Assembly (NCBI GenBank): GCA_007127655.1
Contig: SKYX01000095.1
Location: forward strand, 1 to 14,594
DNA length: 14,594 bases
DNA from: Desulfonatronum sp.
GTDB lineage: Bacteria; Desulfobacterota; Desulfovibrionia; Desulfovibrionales; Desulfonatronaceae
Direction of reading: 5' to 3'
Shown: positions 6,360 to 14,378 of the stretch, piece by piece
Layout: each line of letters opens with the position of its first letter
Position numbering within the stretch: the stretch's first letter is position 1
Notes under the pieces: model-generated
Databases searched by the model: none
Told to the model about the DNA's origin: nothing
Seen by the model: only the letters and a program-made list of their open reading frames with translations
Translations under genes and position numbers: made by a program

Positions 6360-7517
6360 CTACATGAACGCCTCGCAACTGCCGGGCAGGGGGAAACCGC
6401 TGTGCAGGCAGATGGATTCGCGAGAGGCTTCCCGGATGTCATAGGCAACCATTTCCGTGACCATTTGTTGAAAGCTGATTTCCAGAGTCCAGCCCAGCTT
6501 TTCCCGGGCCTTGGTCGGGTCGCCGAGCAGGCTTTCCACTTCCGTGGGCCGGAAGTAGCGGGGGTCCACGGACACCAGCACGTCGCCCTCGGTAAAGGCG
6601 ACCTGTTTGCCGATGCGCTCCAGGCAGGTTTGGATCACCGGGGAGGGTTCGTATTTGGCGACGATGCCCTTTTCGTTGAGGCCCTCGCCTTCCCAGCGCA
6701 GCTCAATGCCCACTTCCCGGAAAGCCAGCTGGCAGAACTCCCGCACCGAATGCTGTTCGCCCGTGGCGATCACGAAGTCTTCGGGCTGGTCCTGCTGGAG
6801 GATCAGCCACTGGGCGCGGACGAAATCCTTGGCGTGGCCCCAGTCCCGCAACGCGCCGAGGTTGCCGAGGTAGATGTCTTTTTCCAGGCCCAGGGCGATC
6901 CGGGCCGCGGCCCGGGTGATTTTCCGGGTGACAAAGGTTTCGCCGCGCACCGGGGATTCGTGGTTGAAGAGGATCCCGTTGCAGCCGAAGATGTTGTAGG
7001 CCTCGCGGTAGTTCACCGTGATCCAGAAGGCATAAAGCTTGGCCACGGCGTAAGGGGAACGGGGATAAAACGGGGTGGTTTCGCGCTGGGGCACTTCCTG
7101 GACCTTGCCGTAAAGTTCCGAGGTGGAGGCCTGGTAGAAACGGGTCTTGTCCGTCAGGCCCAGGAGCCGGATGGCCTCCAGCATCCGCAGGGTGCCCAGG
7201 GCGTCGGTATTGGCCGTGTATTCCGGGCTCTCGAAGGAGACCTTGACGTGGCTCTGGGCCGCCAGGTTGTAAACCTCGTCCGGCTGGACCTCCTGAATGA
7301 TCCGGGTCAGGTTGGTGGCGTCGGTCAGATCCCCGTAATGCATGAGGAAGCGGACGTTTTCCTCGTGGGGGTCGCGGTAGAGGTGGTCCACCCGCTGGGT
7401 ATTGAACAGCGAGGAGCGGCGTTTGATGCCGTGGACTTCGTAACCCTTTTCCAGCAGGAATTCCGCCAGATAGGCCCCGTCTTGACCGGTTATGCCGGTG
7501 ATCAGTGCTTTTTTCAT
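6360..7517 (-). CDS. gmd: GDP-mannose 4,6-dehydratase
   Basis: Converts GDP-D-mannose to GDP-4-keto-6-deoxy-D-mannose, the branch point to GDP-fucose, GDP-rhamnose and related sugars for surface polysaccharide. Extended short-chain dehydrogenase with the NADP-binding GITGQDG (8-14), NLAAQSHV (84-91) and the catalytic set Thr132, Glu134 (STSELYG), Tyr156 and Lys160 (YAVAK). These positions coincide with those of the E. coli enzyme as I recall them. [16 protein letters not shown] and [11 protein letters not shown] are also diagnostic. At 385 residues it is slightly longer than the usual 345-375 because of a C-terminal tail. The ATG at 7517-7515 has AAGGAGA about 11 bases upstream. No fcl, rmd or per gene follows in the window, so the final sugar cannot be told. 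It is convergent to the LarA-like gene and divergent from the aminopeptidase. Confidence 0.96.
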   Translation of the reverse strand: MKKALITGITGQDGAYLAEFLLEKGYEVHGIKRRSSLFNTQRVDHLYRDPHEENVRFLMHYGDLTDATNLTRIIQEVQPDEVYNLAAQSHVKVSFESPEYTANTDALGTLRMLEAIRLLGLTDKTRFYQASTSELYGKVQEVPQRETTPFYPRSPYAVAKLYAFWITVNYREAYNIFGCNGILFNHESPVRGETFVTRKITRAAARIALGLEKDIYLGNLGALRDWGHAKDFVRAQWLILQQDQPEDFVIATGEQHSVREFCQLAFREVGIELRWEGEGLNEKGIVAKYEPSPVIQTCLERIGKQVAFTEGDVLVSVDPRYFRPTEVESLLGDPTKAREKLGWTLEISFQQMVTEMVAYDIREASRESICLHSGFPLPGSCEAFM

Positions 7518-7696
7518 CGTGCTGTGTTCTCCTTATCGTGATGTCGCCCGAGGACTTAATTGAATCGGGACGGCTTTCCGGTCCATAGCGGATTGAGGAT
7601 TGCAGGGCAACTTTGAATGGTTTAGTGAATCCGGAGACGTGTACCCGCTGCCCGTGCCGTATTTGGACCAGCCGACCTTCAACCCCCGCACACTCC

Positions 7697-8767
7697 ATGC
7701 CCGAAATCCACGCCCAACGCCGCGACAAACTGCGTGAAAAGCTCAAGGTGGCCGGACTCCCGGCCCTGCTGGTTTCCAGCCCAGCCAACCGGTTCTACCT
7801 CAGCGGCTTCGAACTCCACGACCCGCAATGCAACGAAAGCGCGGGCATGCTGGTGGTCGCCGCGAGCGGTGAGGACTGGCTGCTCACGGATCCGCGGTTT
7901 GAAATCACAGCCAAGAAGGTCTGGTCTGATGAGCGCCTGTTCATCTACACCAGCCCAAAGATGAAGCAGATCCGTGAATTCCTGGCCGGTCTGGGTCACC
8001 GCCCCCTGGGCTTTGAAGCCCGGGCCGTGAGCGTGGAACTGTACAGCGATCTGGCGGAGCAGGTCACTCTGGCGCCGACCAGAAGCATGGTCGAGGCCCT
8101 GCGGCTGGTCAAGGACGCCGAGGAAATCGCTCTGCTGGAGGCCTCGGGCCGGCTCAACCACGAGATCTTCGCCCTGGTTCCCGACCTGCTGCGTCCAGGA
8201 CGCACGGAACGGGAAATCGCCTGGGACATGGAAAAGCTGTTCCGGGAGCACGGGGCCAGCGAGCTGGCCTTTCCGACCATCGTAGGCGTGGACGCCAACG
8301 CGGCTCAACCCCACGCCGTGCCCAACGATACCCCGGTCCGGGATGGCTGTCTGGTGCTGGTGGATGCCGGAGCCCGGCTTGGCTATTACTGCTCGGACCA
8401 GACCAGGACTTTCTGGGTGGGCGAACGACCGTCGGACGCCTTCAAGCGGACCATGGACCTGGTCCGCAAGGCCCAGGACCGGGCCATCGCCGCCATCCGT
8501 CCCGGCGTACCGGTGTGCAGCGTTTATCAACTGGTCAAGGATTTCTTTCGGGACCACTTCGTGGACGAACGCTTCAACCACGGTCTGGGCCACGGCATCG
8601 GCCTGGAAACCCACGAAGGACCAAGCCTGAGCCCCCACGACACCAAGACCATCCTGGCCCCGGGCATGGTGGTGAGCGTGGAGCCCGGCCTGTACTACCC
8701 GGACTGGGGCGGCGTCCGCTGGGAGTACATGGTCCTGGTCACGGAGGATGGGTGCCGGGTTTTGTAG
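7697..8767 (+). CDS. M24 family metallopeptidase (Xaa-Pro aminopeptidase/dipeptidase type)
   Basis: Cytoplasmic pita-bread-fold peptidase that cleaves Xaa-Pro bonds using two metal ions. It has 356 residues: a creatinase N-terminal domain (about 6-130, with RFYLSGF and LLTDPRFE), then the catalytic domain. All five metal ligands are visible: Asp223 (LVDAGA), Asp234 (CSDQTRTFWVG), His299 (NHGLGHGIG), Glu329 (VVSVEPGLY) and Glu343 (RWEYMVLV). His206 and His306 match the conserved substrate-binding histidines. The start at 7697 is chosen because family similarity begins at RRDKLREKL. An in-frame TTG at 7613 would add 28 residues that look unlike any domain, and no clear Shine-Dalgarno decides between them. 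It stands alone as a transcription unit or is loosely linked to the hexosaminidase gene 222 bases on. PepQ and PepP cannot be told apart from the sequence. Confidence 0.9.
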   Translation: MPEIHAQRRDKLREKLKVAGLPALLVSSPANRFYLSGFELHDPQCNESAGMLVVAASGEDWLLTDPRFEITAKKVWSDERLFIYTSPKMKQIREFLAGLGHRPLGFEARAVSVELYSDLAEQVTLAPTRSMVEALRLVKDAEEIALLEASGRLNHEIFALVPDLLRPGRTEREIAWDMEKLFREHGASELAFPTIVGVDANAAQPHAVPNDTPVRDGCLVLVDAGARLGYYCSDQTRTFWVGERPSDAFKRTMDLVRKAQDRAIAAIRPGVPVCSVYQLVKDFFRDHFVDERFNHGLGHGIGLETHEGPSLSPHDTKTILAPGMVVSVEPGLYYPDWGGVRWEYMVLVTEDGCRVL

Positions 8768-8783
8768 CACTCCATGAGGTGCC

Positions 8784-8993
8784 ATGAAGTTCAAAGCGCA
8801 TCCCCATGGGGCGCCGGCGCCAATCGAAATCGAAATCGGAAAATTGCCGGAGATCGATTTCGATCACGATTTCGATTTCGATACCGATCCAGAGTGCCCG
8901 TGGCTCGTGAACAAATCTGTCCTGAGTCGCGCAGTGAAGACGGAGCGGCCATTCCTTTTATCCTGTAAACATATTTCCACGAATACCCCATGA
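8784..8993 (+). CDS. small open frame running through a palindromic repeat (doubtful gene)
   Basis: A 69-residue frame starts 16 bases after the aminopeptidase gene and its stop overlaps the hexosaminidase start as ATGA, as in translationally coupled genes. Its middle is the translated repeat: alternating Ile-Glu, then alternating Asp-Phe residues. The putative Shine-Dalgarno GAGGTG (8776-8781) is only 2 bases from the ATG, too close to work well. No family is recognised. The low-complexity core is better explained as repeat DNA that happens to be open; the ATGA overlap is the only argument for translation. Confidence 0.2.
   Translation: MKFKAHPHGAPAPIEIEIGKLPEIDFDHDFDFDTDPECPWLVNKSVLSRAVKTERPFLLSCKHISTNTP
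8823..8882. repeat. TCGAAATCG-type inverted repeat, copy 2
   Basis: ATCGAAATCGAAATCG (8823-8838) and CGATTTCGATTTCGAT (8867-8882) are a perfect 16-base inverted repeat with a 28-base centre. The centre holds a further copy, GATCGATTTCGATC (8852-8865). It shares its core with the element at 3574-3676. It could fold into a strong hairpin in the aminopeptidase-hexosaminidase gap. Confidence 0.75.
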
Positions 8994-10177
8994 CCCGACA
9001 CCACCCGCGTTTCCCCGTTCTCCTTTTCGGCCGACGATTGTTTCCGCTCATTCTGATCACCGTGCTCCTGTCCGCCTGCCTGGCCGGAGGGGCGGATTCG
9101 GATGAACACCTGGAAGCCAAGGTTGGGCAGATGCTGCTGATCGGCTTTCGCGGTCTGGAGGTGGACGAAACCAGCCCCATTGTCCGGGACATCCGGGAGG
9201 GGCGGGTCGGCGGCGTGATCATCTTCGACTACGACGTGGCCCTGCGCAGCCCGGTACGCAACGTTGCCTCCCCGGAACAGCTTGGGAAGCTGGTGGCGGA
9301 CCTGCTCGCCGCCAACCCCGGGACGCCCCTGTTTGTGGCCATTGACCAGGAAGGCGGGCGGGTCAACCGGCTCAAGGAGCGGTTCGGCTTTCCGCCCACT
9401 GTCTCCCAGGGCTGGCTGGGCGAGCAAAACGACCCGCGCCTAACGGCCGAATACGCCGGACGGACAGCGAAGACACTCTCCGGGCTGGGAATCAACGTCA
9501 ATCTGGCCCCGGTGGTGGACGTGAACGTGAATCCGGACAATCCGGTGATCGGCAATCTGGAGCGCAGCTTTTCCGCGGATCCGCATACGGTGGCGGTTCA
9601 CGCCGCCGCGGTGATCGCCGCCCATCAGACCGAAGGTGTGCTCACGGCCCTCAAACACTTTCCGGGCCACGGCAGTTCCACCACGGACTCCCACCTGGGC
9701 TTTACTGACGTGACCCGGAGCTGGTCCGAGAAGGAACTGGAGCCGTACCGGGAAATCCTGCGCACCACCGGCGCGGACATGATCATGACCGCCCATGTGT
9801 TCAACGCCAACCTCGACCCGGACTGGCCCGCGACCCTCTCCCCGGCCACTATGCAGGGTCTGCTCCGCGACCAGATGGGCTTCCAGGGCGTGATCATTTC
9901 CGACGACATGCAGATGCAGGCCATCACCGACCACTACGACCTGGAAACCGCCCTGGAGCAGACCATCCTGGCCGGGGCGGACGTGATCATTTTTGGCAAC
10001 AACCTGGCCTACGACGAGAACATTGCCCGAAAAGCCGGCGAGATCATCCTGAACCTGGTCCGGGAAGGACGGGTGCCGGAGTGGCGCATCCATCAGTCCT
10101 CCACCCGAATCATGCACCTCAAATCGCGCCTCGCCGCCAGGGGGAACATGGAGTGCAGGCTCTGCGACGTCTATTAA
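8990..10177 (+). CDS. nagZ: glycoside hydrolase family 3 beta-N-acetylhexosaminidase (NagZ-type), lipoprotein
   Basis: Hydrolyses GlcNAc from peptidoglycan-derived muropeptides. Residues 1-30 form a lipoprotein signal: Arg-rich start, hydrophobic stretch 17-27 and lipobox LLSAC with the lipidated Cys30. The enzyme is therefore placed in the periplasm, unlike the cytoplasmic NagZ of E. coli and more like the exported Bacillus enzyme. Family motifs are FVAIDQEGGRVNRL (115-128), LAPVVDVN (172-179), KHFPGHGSSTTDSH (222-235) with the NagZ-specific Asp233-Ser-His235 acid/base dyad, and VIISDDMQM (301-309) with the nucleophile Asp305. The length, 395 residues, fits a one-domain NagZ plus signal. The ATG at 8990 is chosen because it places the signal peptide correctly; no good Shine-Dalgarno is seen. 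cheD starts 61 bases after its stop. Confidence 0.92.
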   Translation: MTRHHPRFPVLLFGRRLFPLILITVLLSACLAGGADSDEHLEAKVGQMLLIGFRGLEVDETSPIVRDIREGRVGGVIIFDYDVALRSPVRNVASPEQLGKLVADLLAANPGTPLFVAIDQEGGRVNRLKERFGFPPTVSQGWLGEQNDPRLTAEYAGRTAKTLSGLGINVNLAPVVDVNVNPDNPVIGNLERSFSADPHTVAVHAAAVIAAHQTEGVLTALKHFPGHGSSTTDSHLGFTDVTRSWSEKELEPYREILRTTGADMIMTAHVFNANLDPDWPATLSPATMQGLLRDQMGFQGVIISDDMQMQAITDHYDLETALEQTILAGADVIIFGNNLAYDENIARKAGEIILNLVREGRVPEWRIHQSSTRIMHLKSRLAARGNMECRLCDVY

Positions 10178-10238
10178 GCCCGATCGCGCAACCCTTTGAC
10201 CCCACGTCTGCGATTCACCATCAGCACACGAACAAGCC

Positions 10239-10712
10239 ATGAGAATCAACGTCGGCATCTCCGAGATGCGCGTGACCAAACAACCTGGAGTGATCCTCGT
10301 CACGCATTCCCTGGGCTCCTGTATGGGGCTGGCAGCCTACGACCCGGTCTTCAAGGTCGCCGGGCTGATTCACTGCCTGCTTCCAAAGCCCTCCGGCAGC
10401 AAAAAGGCCTCGGCAAATCCGGCCATGTGCGTCAGCACCGGGGTCCCGGCCATGATCCGGGAGATGTACGCCATGGGCGCCCAGCGCCAAAACCTGATCC
10501 TGAAAGCCGCCGGATGCAGTCGGATGATGAACGTACTCAACCAGTTTAACACAGGGCTGCGCAACCAGGAGACATTGCTGGCCTTGCTGGAGCACAACGG
10601 CCTGAAGCTCGCGGCCAGTGAAATGGGCGGGAGCGTTCCCAGAACAATGTACCTGCTGGTGGATGCCGGCCGGGTCCTGATCCGGTCCAAACGCGAGGAA
10701 CGCGAATTATGA
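10239..10712 (+). CDS. cheD: chemoreceptor glutamine deamidase CheD
   Basis: CheD deamidates (and can demethylate) glutamines on methyl-accepting chemotaxis receptors. The 157 residues align by eye with Thermotoga CheD at an offset of one: Thr22, the catalytic Cys28 in LGSCMGLAAYD and His45 in LIHCLLP. Further CheD features are KAAGCSRMM (89-97) in the position of the usual AGGA block, a region like NIGxRN at NTGLRNQE (104-111), SEMGGSVPRTM (127-137) and the C-terminal strand GRVLIRSK. The AGGA block has become AAGC, a mild departure. The Shine-Dalgarno is weak. The stop overlaps the next start as ATGA. No cheC, receptor or other che gene is here, so it is an orphan CheD tied to an HDOD gene; its target receptor is unknown. 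Confidence 0.9.
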   Translation: MRINVGISEMRVTKQPGVILVTHSLGSCMGLAAYDPVFKVAGLIHCLLPKPSGSKKASANPAMCVSTGVPAMIREMYAMGAQRQNLILKAAGCSRMMNVLNQFNTGLRNQETLLALLEHNGLKLAASEMGGSVPRTMYLLVDAGRVLIRSKREEREL

Positions 10713-11569
10713 TCAAGCGCAAGATCATCCTCTCTCAAATCACCCGGGTACCGGTGCTTTCCAGTGCCGTACAGGAAGGCATGCGCCTATTGCGCGACCC
10801 CCAGGTGGATATGGGCAACCTGGCCAAGGTTCTGCAGCATGATCCAGGGATTACCGCCAACATCCTGCGGCTGGCCAATACCCCGTATTTCGGCTCCATG
10901 AGCCGGGTGAACAATCTTCGAGACGCCGTGGTCCGTCTGGGTGCGAAGCGGGTTTCCCAACTTCTGCTCACCGTGGCTGTCACTCCCCGGATCAGCGGCG
11001 ATCTGGAAGGCTACGATCAAGCTCCCTGCACCCTCCTGGAACAGTCCCTGGCCATTGCCGTGGCCTCGGAACTCGTCGCCGCCGAACTTGGCATCGACGC
11101 GCCATCCCACACCTTCACCGCCGGACTTTTGGCCAACATCGGCAAGATCGTGCTGAGTCAGTTCCTGGACAACGAATACGAACAGGTCAACACGCTGGTG
11201 GAGAGCGAAAACGTCTCCTTCGAGGAGGCCGAGCGCCGTGTTCTGGGAGCGGACCACGCGGAAATCGGGGCTGAACTGCTGGCCTCCTGGAACCTGCCCG
11301 AGGAGATCGTGCGTGTTGTCCGCCTCTTTCGCGACCCCGAATCCTGCCCGGAGAGGGACGTCGCGCTGGATCTCGTCCATGTCGGCTCCGCGGCCGCCGC
11401 CATGACCGGCATCGGCCAGGGACTGGACGGCATGCAGTACCCTGTTTCCGAGGCCGTGGTGGAACGCCTGGGACTGACCGAAAACCAGGTCCAGGAGGTA
11501 ATGGTCAAGCTCCTGGAGCATGTCGCCAAACTCAAGGAAGTTTTGCCGAAATGCGAGAAAACAATTTGA
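10709..11569 (+). CDS. HDOD domain-containing protein
   Basis: HDOD is a catalytically dead relative of HD phosphohydrolases found in bacterial signalling proteins. The 286 residues have the HDOD domain at about 10-210: LQHDPGITANILRLANTPYFG (42-62), AVVRLGAKRV (73-82), TAGLLANIGKIVLS (137-150), where the HD pair of true hydrolases is Ala-Asn, and DHAEIGAELLASWNLPEEIV (182-201). The rest is helical, with no GGDEF, EAL or receiver domain attached. The ATG overlaps the cheD stop by 4 bases, and GAGGA (10696-10700) precedes it by 8 bases, so translation is likely coupled. The end overlaps the patatin gene by 19 bases. The role is probably regulatory, through protein contacts; no enzymatic activity is expected. 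Confidence 0.93.
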   Translation: MIKRKIILSQITRVPVLSSAVQEGMRLLRDPQVDMGNLAKVLQHDPGITANILRLANTPYFGSMSRVNNLRDAVVRLGAKRVSQLLLTVAVTPRISGDLEGYDQAPCTLLEQSLAIAVASELVAAELGIDAPSHTFTAGLLANIGKIVLSQFLDNEYEQVNTLVESENVSFEEAERRVLGADHAEIGAELLASWNLPEEIVRVVRLFRDPESCPERDVALDLVHVGSAAAAMTGIGQGLDGMQYPVSEAVVERLGLTENQVQEVMVKLLEHVAKLKEVLPKCEKTI

Positions 11570-12507
11570 TTTCCCGTCGCCGCTTCCTGGCTGGGGCCGT
11601 TGCTGTCACCGCCTTCCTGCCTTTCTCCGCCCCGGCTCGGGAACAGTCTGAAGAATCGCCTTCCCACGGCTTGGCCGTCGGCTTGGCTCTCGGTTCCGGA
11701 GGGGCCAACGGCCTGGCCCATATTCCCATGCTCGAGGTCTTCGACGAGTTGGGTATCGTCCCCAAAATGATCGCCGGAACCAGCATCGGCGCGGTGATCG
11801 GAGCCCTTTACGCTTCCGGTCTTTCAGGGGCGGACCTGCGTCGGCTGGCCCTGGACTTCGCCTCCGAGGACAAGCACATCATGAGTACCCTGATCCAGGG
11901 CAGCGCCGGGTTGAACCTCTTGGACCTGATCCGGCCCGACCTGGACGACGGAGGGCTGTTGGACAGCCAGGGTTTCCTCGACTTCCTGCACGAAAAGGTC
12001 CGCGTTTCCACCTTCGAGGAACTGGCCGTTCCCCTGATGGTTGTGGCCGCGGACTACTGGAAGCGGGAACAGGTGGTTCTGGACCACGGACTGTTGATCC
12101 CGGCAATCAAGGCCAGCATGGCCGTTCCCGGCCTTTTCGCCCCGGTGGAGTTGGACGGACAGCTACTGGTGGACGGCGGCACGGTGAACCCGTTGCCCTA
12201 TGACCTGCTCCACGACCGGTGCGACCTGATCGTGGCTGTGGACGTTTCCGGCGGCTTGACGGAACCGACCAAGGACAAGCCCGACGTGCTGGACTCCCTG
12301 TTCAACACCTTTGAAATCATGCAGCGGGCCATCACATCGGAAAAGATGAAGCACCGCGAACCCCACGTCTTCATTCGCCCGGAAACATCCGGGGTTCGTC
12401 TGCTGCACTTCCACAAGGCCGAGCAGATCTTCACGCAATCCAAACCCGCCGCCGAAGAACTGAAAGCCGCCCTGCGCGAGCACCTTTCAGGCAAGCCGGG
12501 TTCGTAA
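11551..12507 (+). CDS. patatin-like phospholipase with Tat-type signal peptide
   Basis: Patatin-fold acyl hydrolase with a Ser-Asp dyad. The 318 residues start with ISRRRFLAGAVAVTAFLPFSAPA (7-29): SRRRFL matches the twin-arginine consensus and is followed by a hydrophobic stretch and a likely cleavage site after Ala-x-Ala, so export folded through the Tat system is predicted. The catalytic core has the oxyanion GSGGANG (48-54), the nucleophile Ser78 in AGTSIG and the catalytic Asp208 in VDGG. The family otherwise includes RssA-like cytoplasmic proteins. The start at 11551 has AAGGAAG (11535-11541) about 9 bases upstream, and it lies within the end of the HDOD gene (19-base overlap). It is the last gene of the nagZ-cheD-HDOD set. 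The substrate, phospholipid or other ester, is unknown. Confidence 0.92.
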   Translation: MRENNLISRRRFLAGAVAVTAFLPFSAPAREQSEESPSHGLAVGLALGSGGANGLAHIPMLEVFDELGIVPKMIAGTSIGAVIGALYASGLSGADLRRLALDFASEDKHIMSTLIQGSAGLNLLDLIRPDLDDGGLLDSQGFLDFLHEKVRVSTFEELAVPLMVVAADYWKREQVVLDHGLLIPAIKASMAVPGLFAPVELDGQLLVDGGTVNPLPYDLLHDRCDLIVAVDVSGGLTEPTKDKPDVLDSLFNTFEIMQRAITSEKMKHREPHVFIRPETSGVRLLHFHKAEQIFTQSKPAAEELKAALREHLSGKPGS

Positions 12508-12836
12508 GGGCCCCTTTTTGTAACTGCTCGGCTAATTTGTCTCAAAGCGGACTGGATTCCCGCGTCCGCGGGAATGACTTGTTTTCCATGCCGTCACCGA
12601 ATCAGTCGTGCCCGCGAAGCCTGTCCTCGTGCAGACAGGGAGCGAGTATCCCGTTTCGGATTTGAACTCTACTCTGAATATGCGGAAACACGCATAATTC
12701 CGTCAAGGGCCGTAAGAACCGAATGGCCGGACCGGCTGACAAACGCGGCAATATGTGATTGAAAACAGGACAGCTGACCGCGAGGTTTGCGGCGGCCCTT
12801 TTATTTTGAGTTGTCACGAAAGAAGAGGAGCAAGCC
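12508..12836. other. hairpin-rich intergenic region before hisH
   Basis: This gap of 329 bases has no convincing gene. It holds a run of short perfect inverted repeats: 12556-12575 (9-bp arms), CCTGTC/GACAGG at 12620-12639, TATGCG/CGCATA at 12679-12696, GCCGG/CCGGC at 12726-12736 and CCGC/GCGG at 12778-12792. The last is followed at 12793-12806 by a pyrimidine-rich stretch. It must hold the end of the patatin transcript and the hisH promoter, which I could not place. Confidence 0.6.
12556..12575. repeat. ATTCCCGCG palindrome (REP-like)
   Basis: ATTCCCGCG (12556-12564) and CGCGGGAAT (12567-12575) are exact reverse complements around TC. The wider string, TGG before and GAC after, resembles the common TGGATTCCCGC...GCGGGAATGAC intergenic repeat known from many proteobacterial genomes. 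Only one copy is in this window. Confidence 0.6.
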
Positions 12837-13478
12837 ATGTTGGCTATTTTGGATTATGAGGCGGGGAACCAGACCAGCGTCCGCAGGGCCCTGGACTTTT
12901 TGGACATCCCTTGCACGATTACCGCGGAACCCAACGCGCTGCTGCAAGCGGACGGGGTGATCTTTCCCGGGGTCGGCGCGGCCGGACAGGCCATGGCCGA
13001 ACTCGGCGACAAGGGGCTGGACGCCGTGCTCAAGGAAGTGGTCCGCACGGGCAAGCCGCTTTTGGGCATCTGCGTGGGCTGCCAGATTCTGCTGGACTAC
13101 AGCGAAGAAAACGACACCAAAACCCTGGCCATCCTGCCCGGGGAGTGTCGCCGTTTCGACCCGTCTTGGAAGGACGAGGACGGCCGGAACCTGATCATCC
13201 CGCACATGGGCTGGAACGGTCTGCGCCGTAAGCAAGAATGCGTCCTTTTGGGCAATGTCCCCGACGAAGCGGAGTTCTATTTCGTGCACAGTTACTTCCC
13301 CGTGCCGTCGCCGGAACTGGTCCTGGCCACGACCTTCTACGGGCAAGAGTTCGCCTCGCTTTTCGGTCGGCCCGGACTCTGGGCCACCCAGTTCCATCCG
13401 GAAAAGAGCGGTCGTCCCGGCCTGACCCTGCTCGCCAACTTTCATGCCCACTGCAAGGAGGCGACCCATGCTCAGTAA
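12837..13478 (+). CDS. hisH: imidazole glycerol phosphate synthase, glutaminase subunit HisH
   Basis: Class I glutamine amidotransferase that releases ammonia from glutamine and channels it to HisF in histidine synthesis. The 213 residues are of normal length. Visible features are [16 protein letters not shown] (4-19), [11 protein letters not shown] (43-53), the nucleophile Cys79 in [15 protein letters not shown] (122-127), YFVHSYF (148-154) and the His187/Glu189 pair in QFHPEKSG. The motif GICVGCQ departs from the common GICLGMQ, but I recall the same form in Desulfovibrio HisH. The start at 12837 has GAGGAG (12825-12830) six bases upstream. The end overlaps hisF by 11 bases, which fits the 1:1 complex. 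The other his genes are not in the window. Confidence 0.96.
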   Translation: MLAILDYEAGNQTSVRRALDFLDIPCTITAEPNALLQADGVIFPGVGAAGQAMAELGDKGLDAVLKEVVRTGKPLLGICVGCQILLDYSEENDTKTLAILPGECRRFDPSWKDEDGRNLIIPHMGWNGLRRKQECVLLGNVPDEAEFYFVHSYFPVPSPELVLATTFYGQEFASLFGRPGLWATQFHPEKSGRPGLTLLANFHAHCKEATHAQ

Positions 13479-14247
13479 GCGGATCATCCCCTGCCTGGAC
13501 GTCCGGGACGGACGACTGACCAAGGGCGTGAAGTTCAAGGGCAACGTGGATATCGGCGACCCGGTGGACATGGCCAAGTTCTACTCCGACGAAGGGGCGG
13601 ACGAACTGGTTTTCTACGACATCACCGCGTCCAGCGAGGGCCGCGGCATCATGCTTCGGGTGGTGGAGGAAGTGGCCTCCAAGACGTTCATTCCCTTTTC
13701 CGTGGGGGGCGGCATCCGCAACGTCGCGGACATGCGGGCCGTGCTCCTGGCTGGTGCGGAAAAAATCTCCGTCAATTCCGCCGCGGTGCGCGCTCCGGAG
13801 ATCATCTCCCAGGGCGCGGCGGCCTTTGGCTCGCAGTGCGTGGTGGTGGGCATGGACGTGCTCAAAGTGCCTGTCACCTTGGAGATCCCTTCCGGTTACG
13901 AGGTGGTGATTCACGGCGGGCGAACGCCCACGGGAATGGATGCCCTGGCCTGGGCCAGACGGGCCCAGGAACTGGGCGCGGGAGAAATCTGCCTCAACTC
14001 CATCGACGCCGACGGGACCAAGGAGGGATATGAACTGACCCTGACCCGGCTGATTGCCGAGTCCGTGTCCATCCCGGTGATCGCGTCCGGGGGAGCGGGC
14101 AAACCCGAGCACATGGCCGACGCCTTGACCCAGGGCCTGGCCTCCGCCGCCCTGATCGCATCCATCGTGCACTACGGCGAATATACGATCCGGGGCATCA
14201 AGGACATCCTGGCAAACCAGGGGATCAAAGTCCGCCAGGTTTGGTGA
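13468..14247 (+). CDS. hisF: imidazole glycerol phosphate synthase, cyclase subunit HisF
   Basis: TIM-barrel cyclase that joins ammonia from HisH with PRFAR to give imidazole glycerol phosphate and AICAR. The 259 residues include both catalytic aspartates at the canonical numbers, Asp11 (PCLDVRDG) and Asp130 (VVGMDV). The two phosphate sites are SVGGGIRN (78-85) and [11 protein letters not shown], and [12 protein letters not shown] (49-60) is also diagnostic. The start at 13468 is set by AAGGAGG (13455-13461) six bases upstream and by the usual N-terminus [11 protein letters not shown]; an upstream in-frame ATG at 13444 would add eight extra residues. The 11-base overlap with hisH makes coupled translation likely. 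A strong hairpin terminator follows. Confidence 0.97.
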   Translation: MLSKRIIPCLDVRDGRLTKGVKFKGNVDIGDPVDMAKFYSDEGADELVFYDITASSEGRGIMLRVVEEVASKTFIPFSVGGGIRNVADMRAVLLAGAEKISVNSAAVRAPEIISQGAAAFGSQCVVVGMDVLKVPVTLEIPSGYEVVIHGGRTPTGMDALAWARRAQELGAGEICLNSIDADGTKEGYELTLTRLIAESVSIPVIASGGAGKPEHMADALTQGLASAALIASIVHYGEYTIRGIKDILANQGIKVRQVW

Positions 14248-14283
14248 GCACGCCCCGGCTGTTCAAAAAAACCGCCAAGACGC

Positions 14284-14341
14284 AAAAAAGCTCAAACCCG
14301 AAGCGCTGTTCAATATGCGCCAGGGTTTGAGCTTCTATTTT
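14284..14341. terminator. intrinsic terminator after hisF
   Basis: GCTCAAACCC (14290-14299) and GGGTTTGAGC (14323-14332) are a perfect 10-base inverted repeat. Inside it GCGC (14303-14306) can pair with GCGC (14317-14320). TTCTATTTT follows on the plus strand and A6 (14284-14289) precedes it, so it could also act on the minus strand. It lies 42 bases after the hisF stop. Confidence 0.85.
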
Positions 14342-14378
14342 GTGGCACGCGGCCAGCGTTTTTTACCGACGCGCTTGT

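Noticed and set aside
6246..7541. 431-codon plus-strand open frame across gmd
   Set aside because: It is antisense to gmd, whose full set of catalytic motifs is clear. The translated product has no recognisable domain, and long antisense frames are common in GC-rich DNA.
12505..12520. AAGGGCCCCTTTTT after the patatin gene as a terminator
   Set aside because: The palindrome has no room for a loop, so it cannot form a normal terminator hairpin despite the T run.
12574..12762. 62-codon open frame in the gap before hisH
   Set aside because: It starts inside the ATTCCCGC palindrome, has no ribosome site and reads through several hairpins with an unremarkable Arg-rich product.
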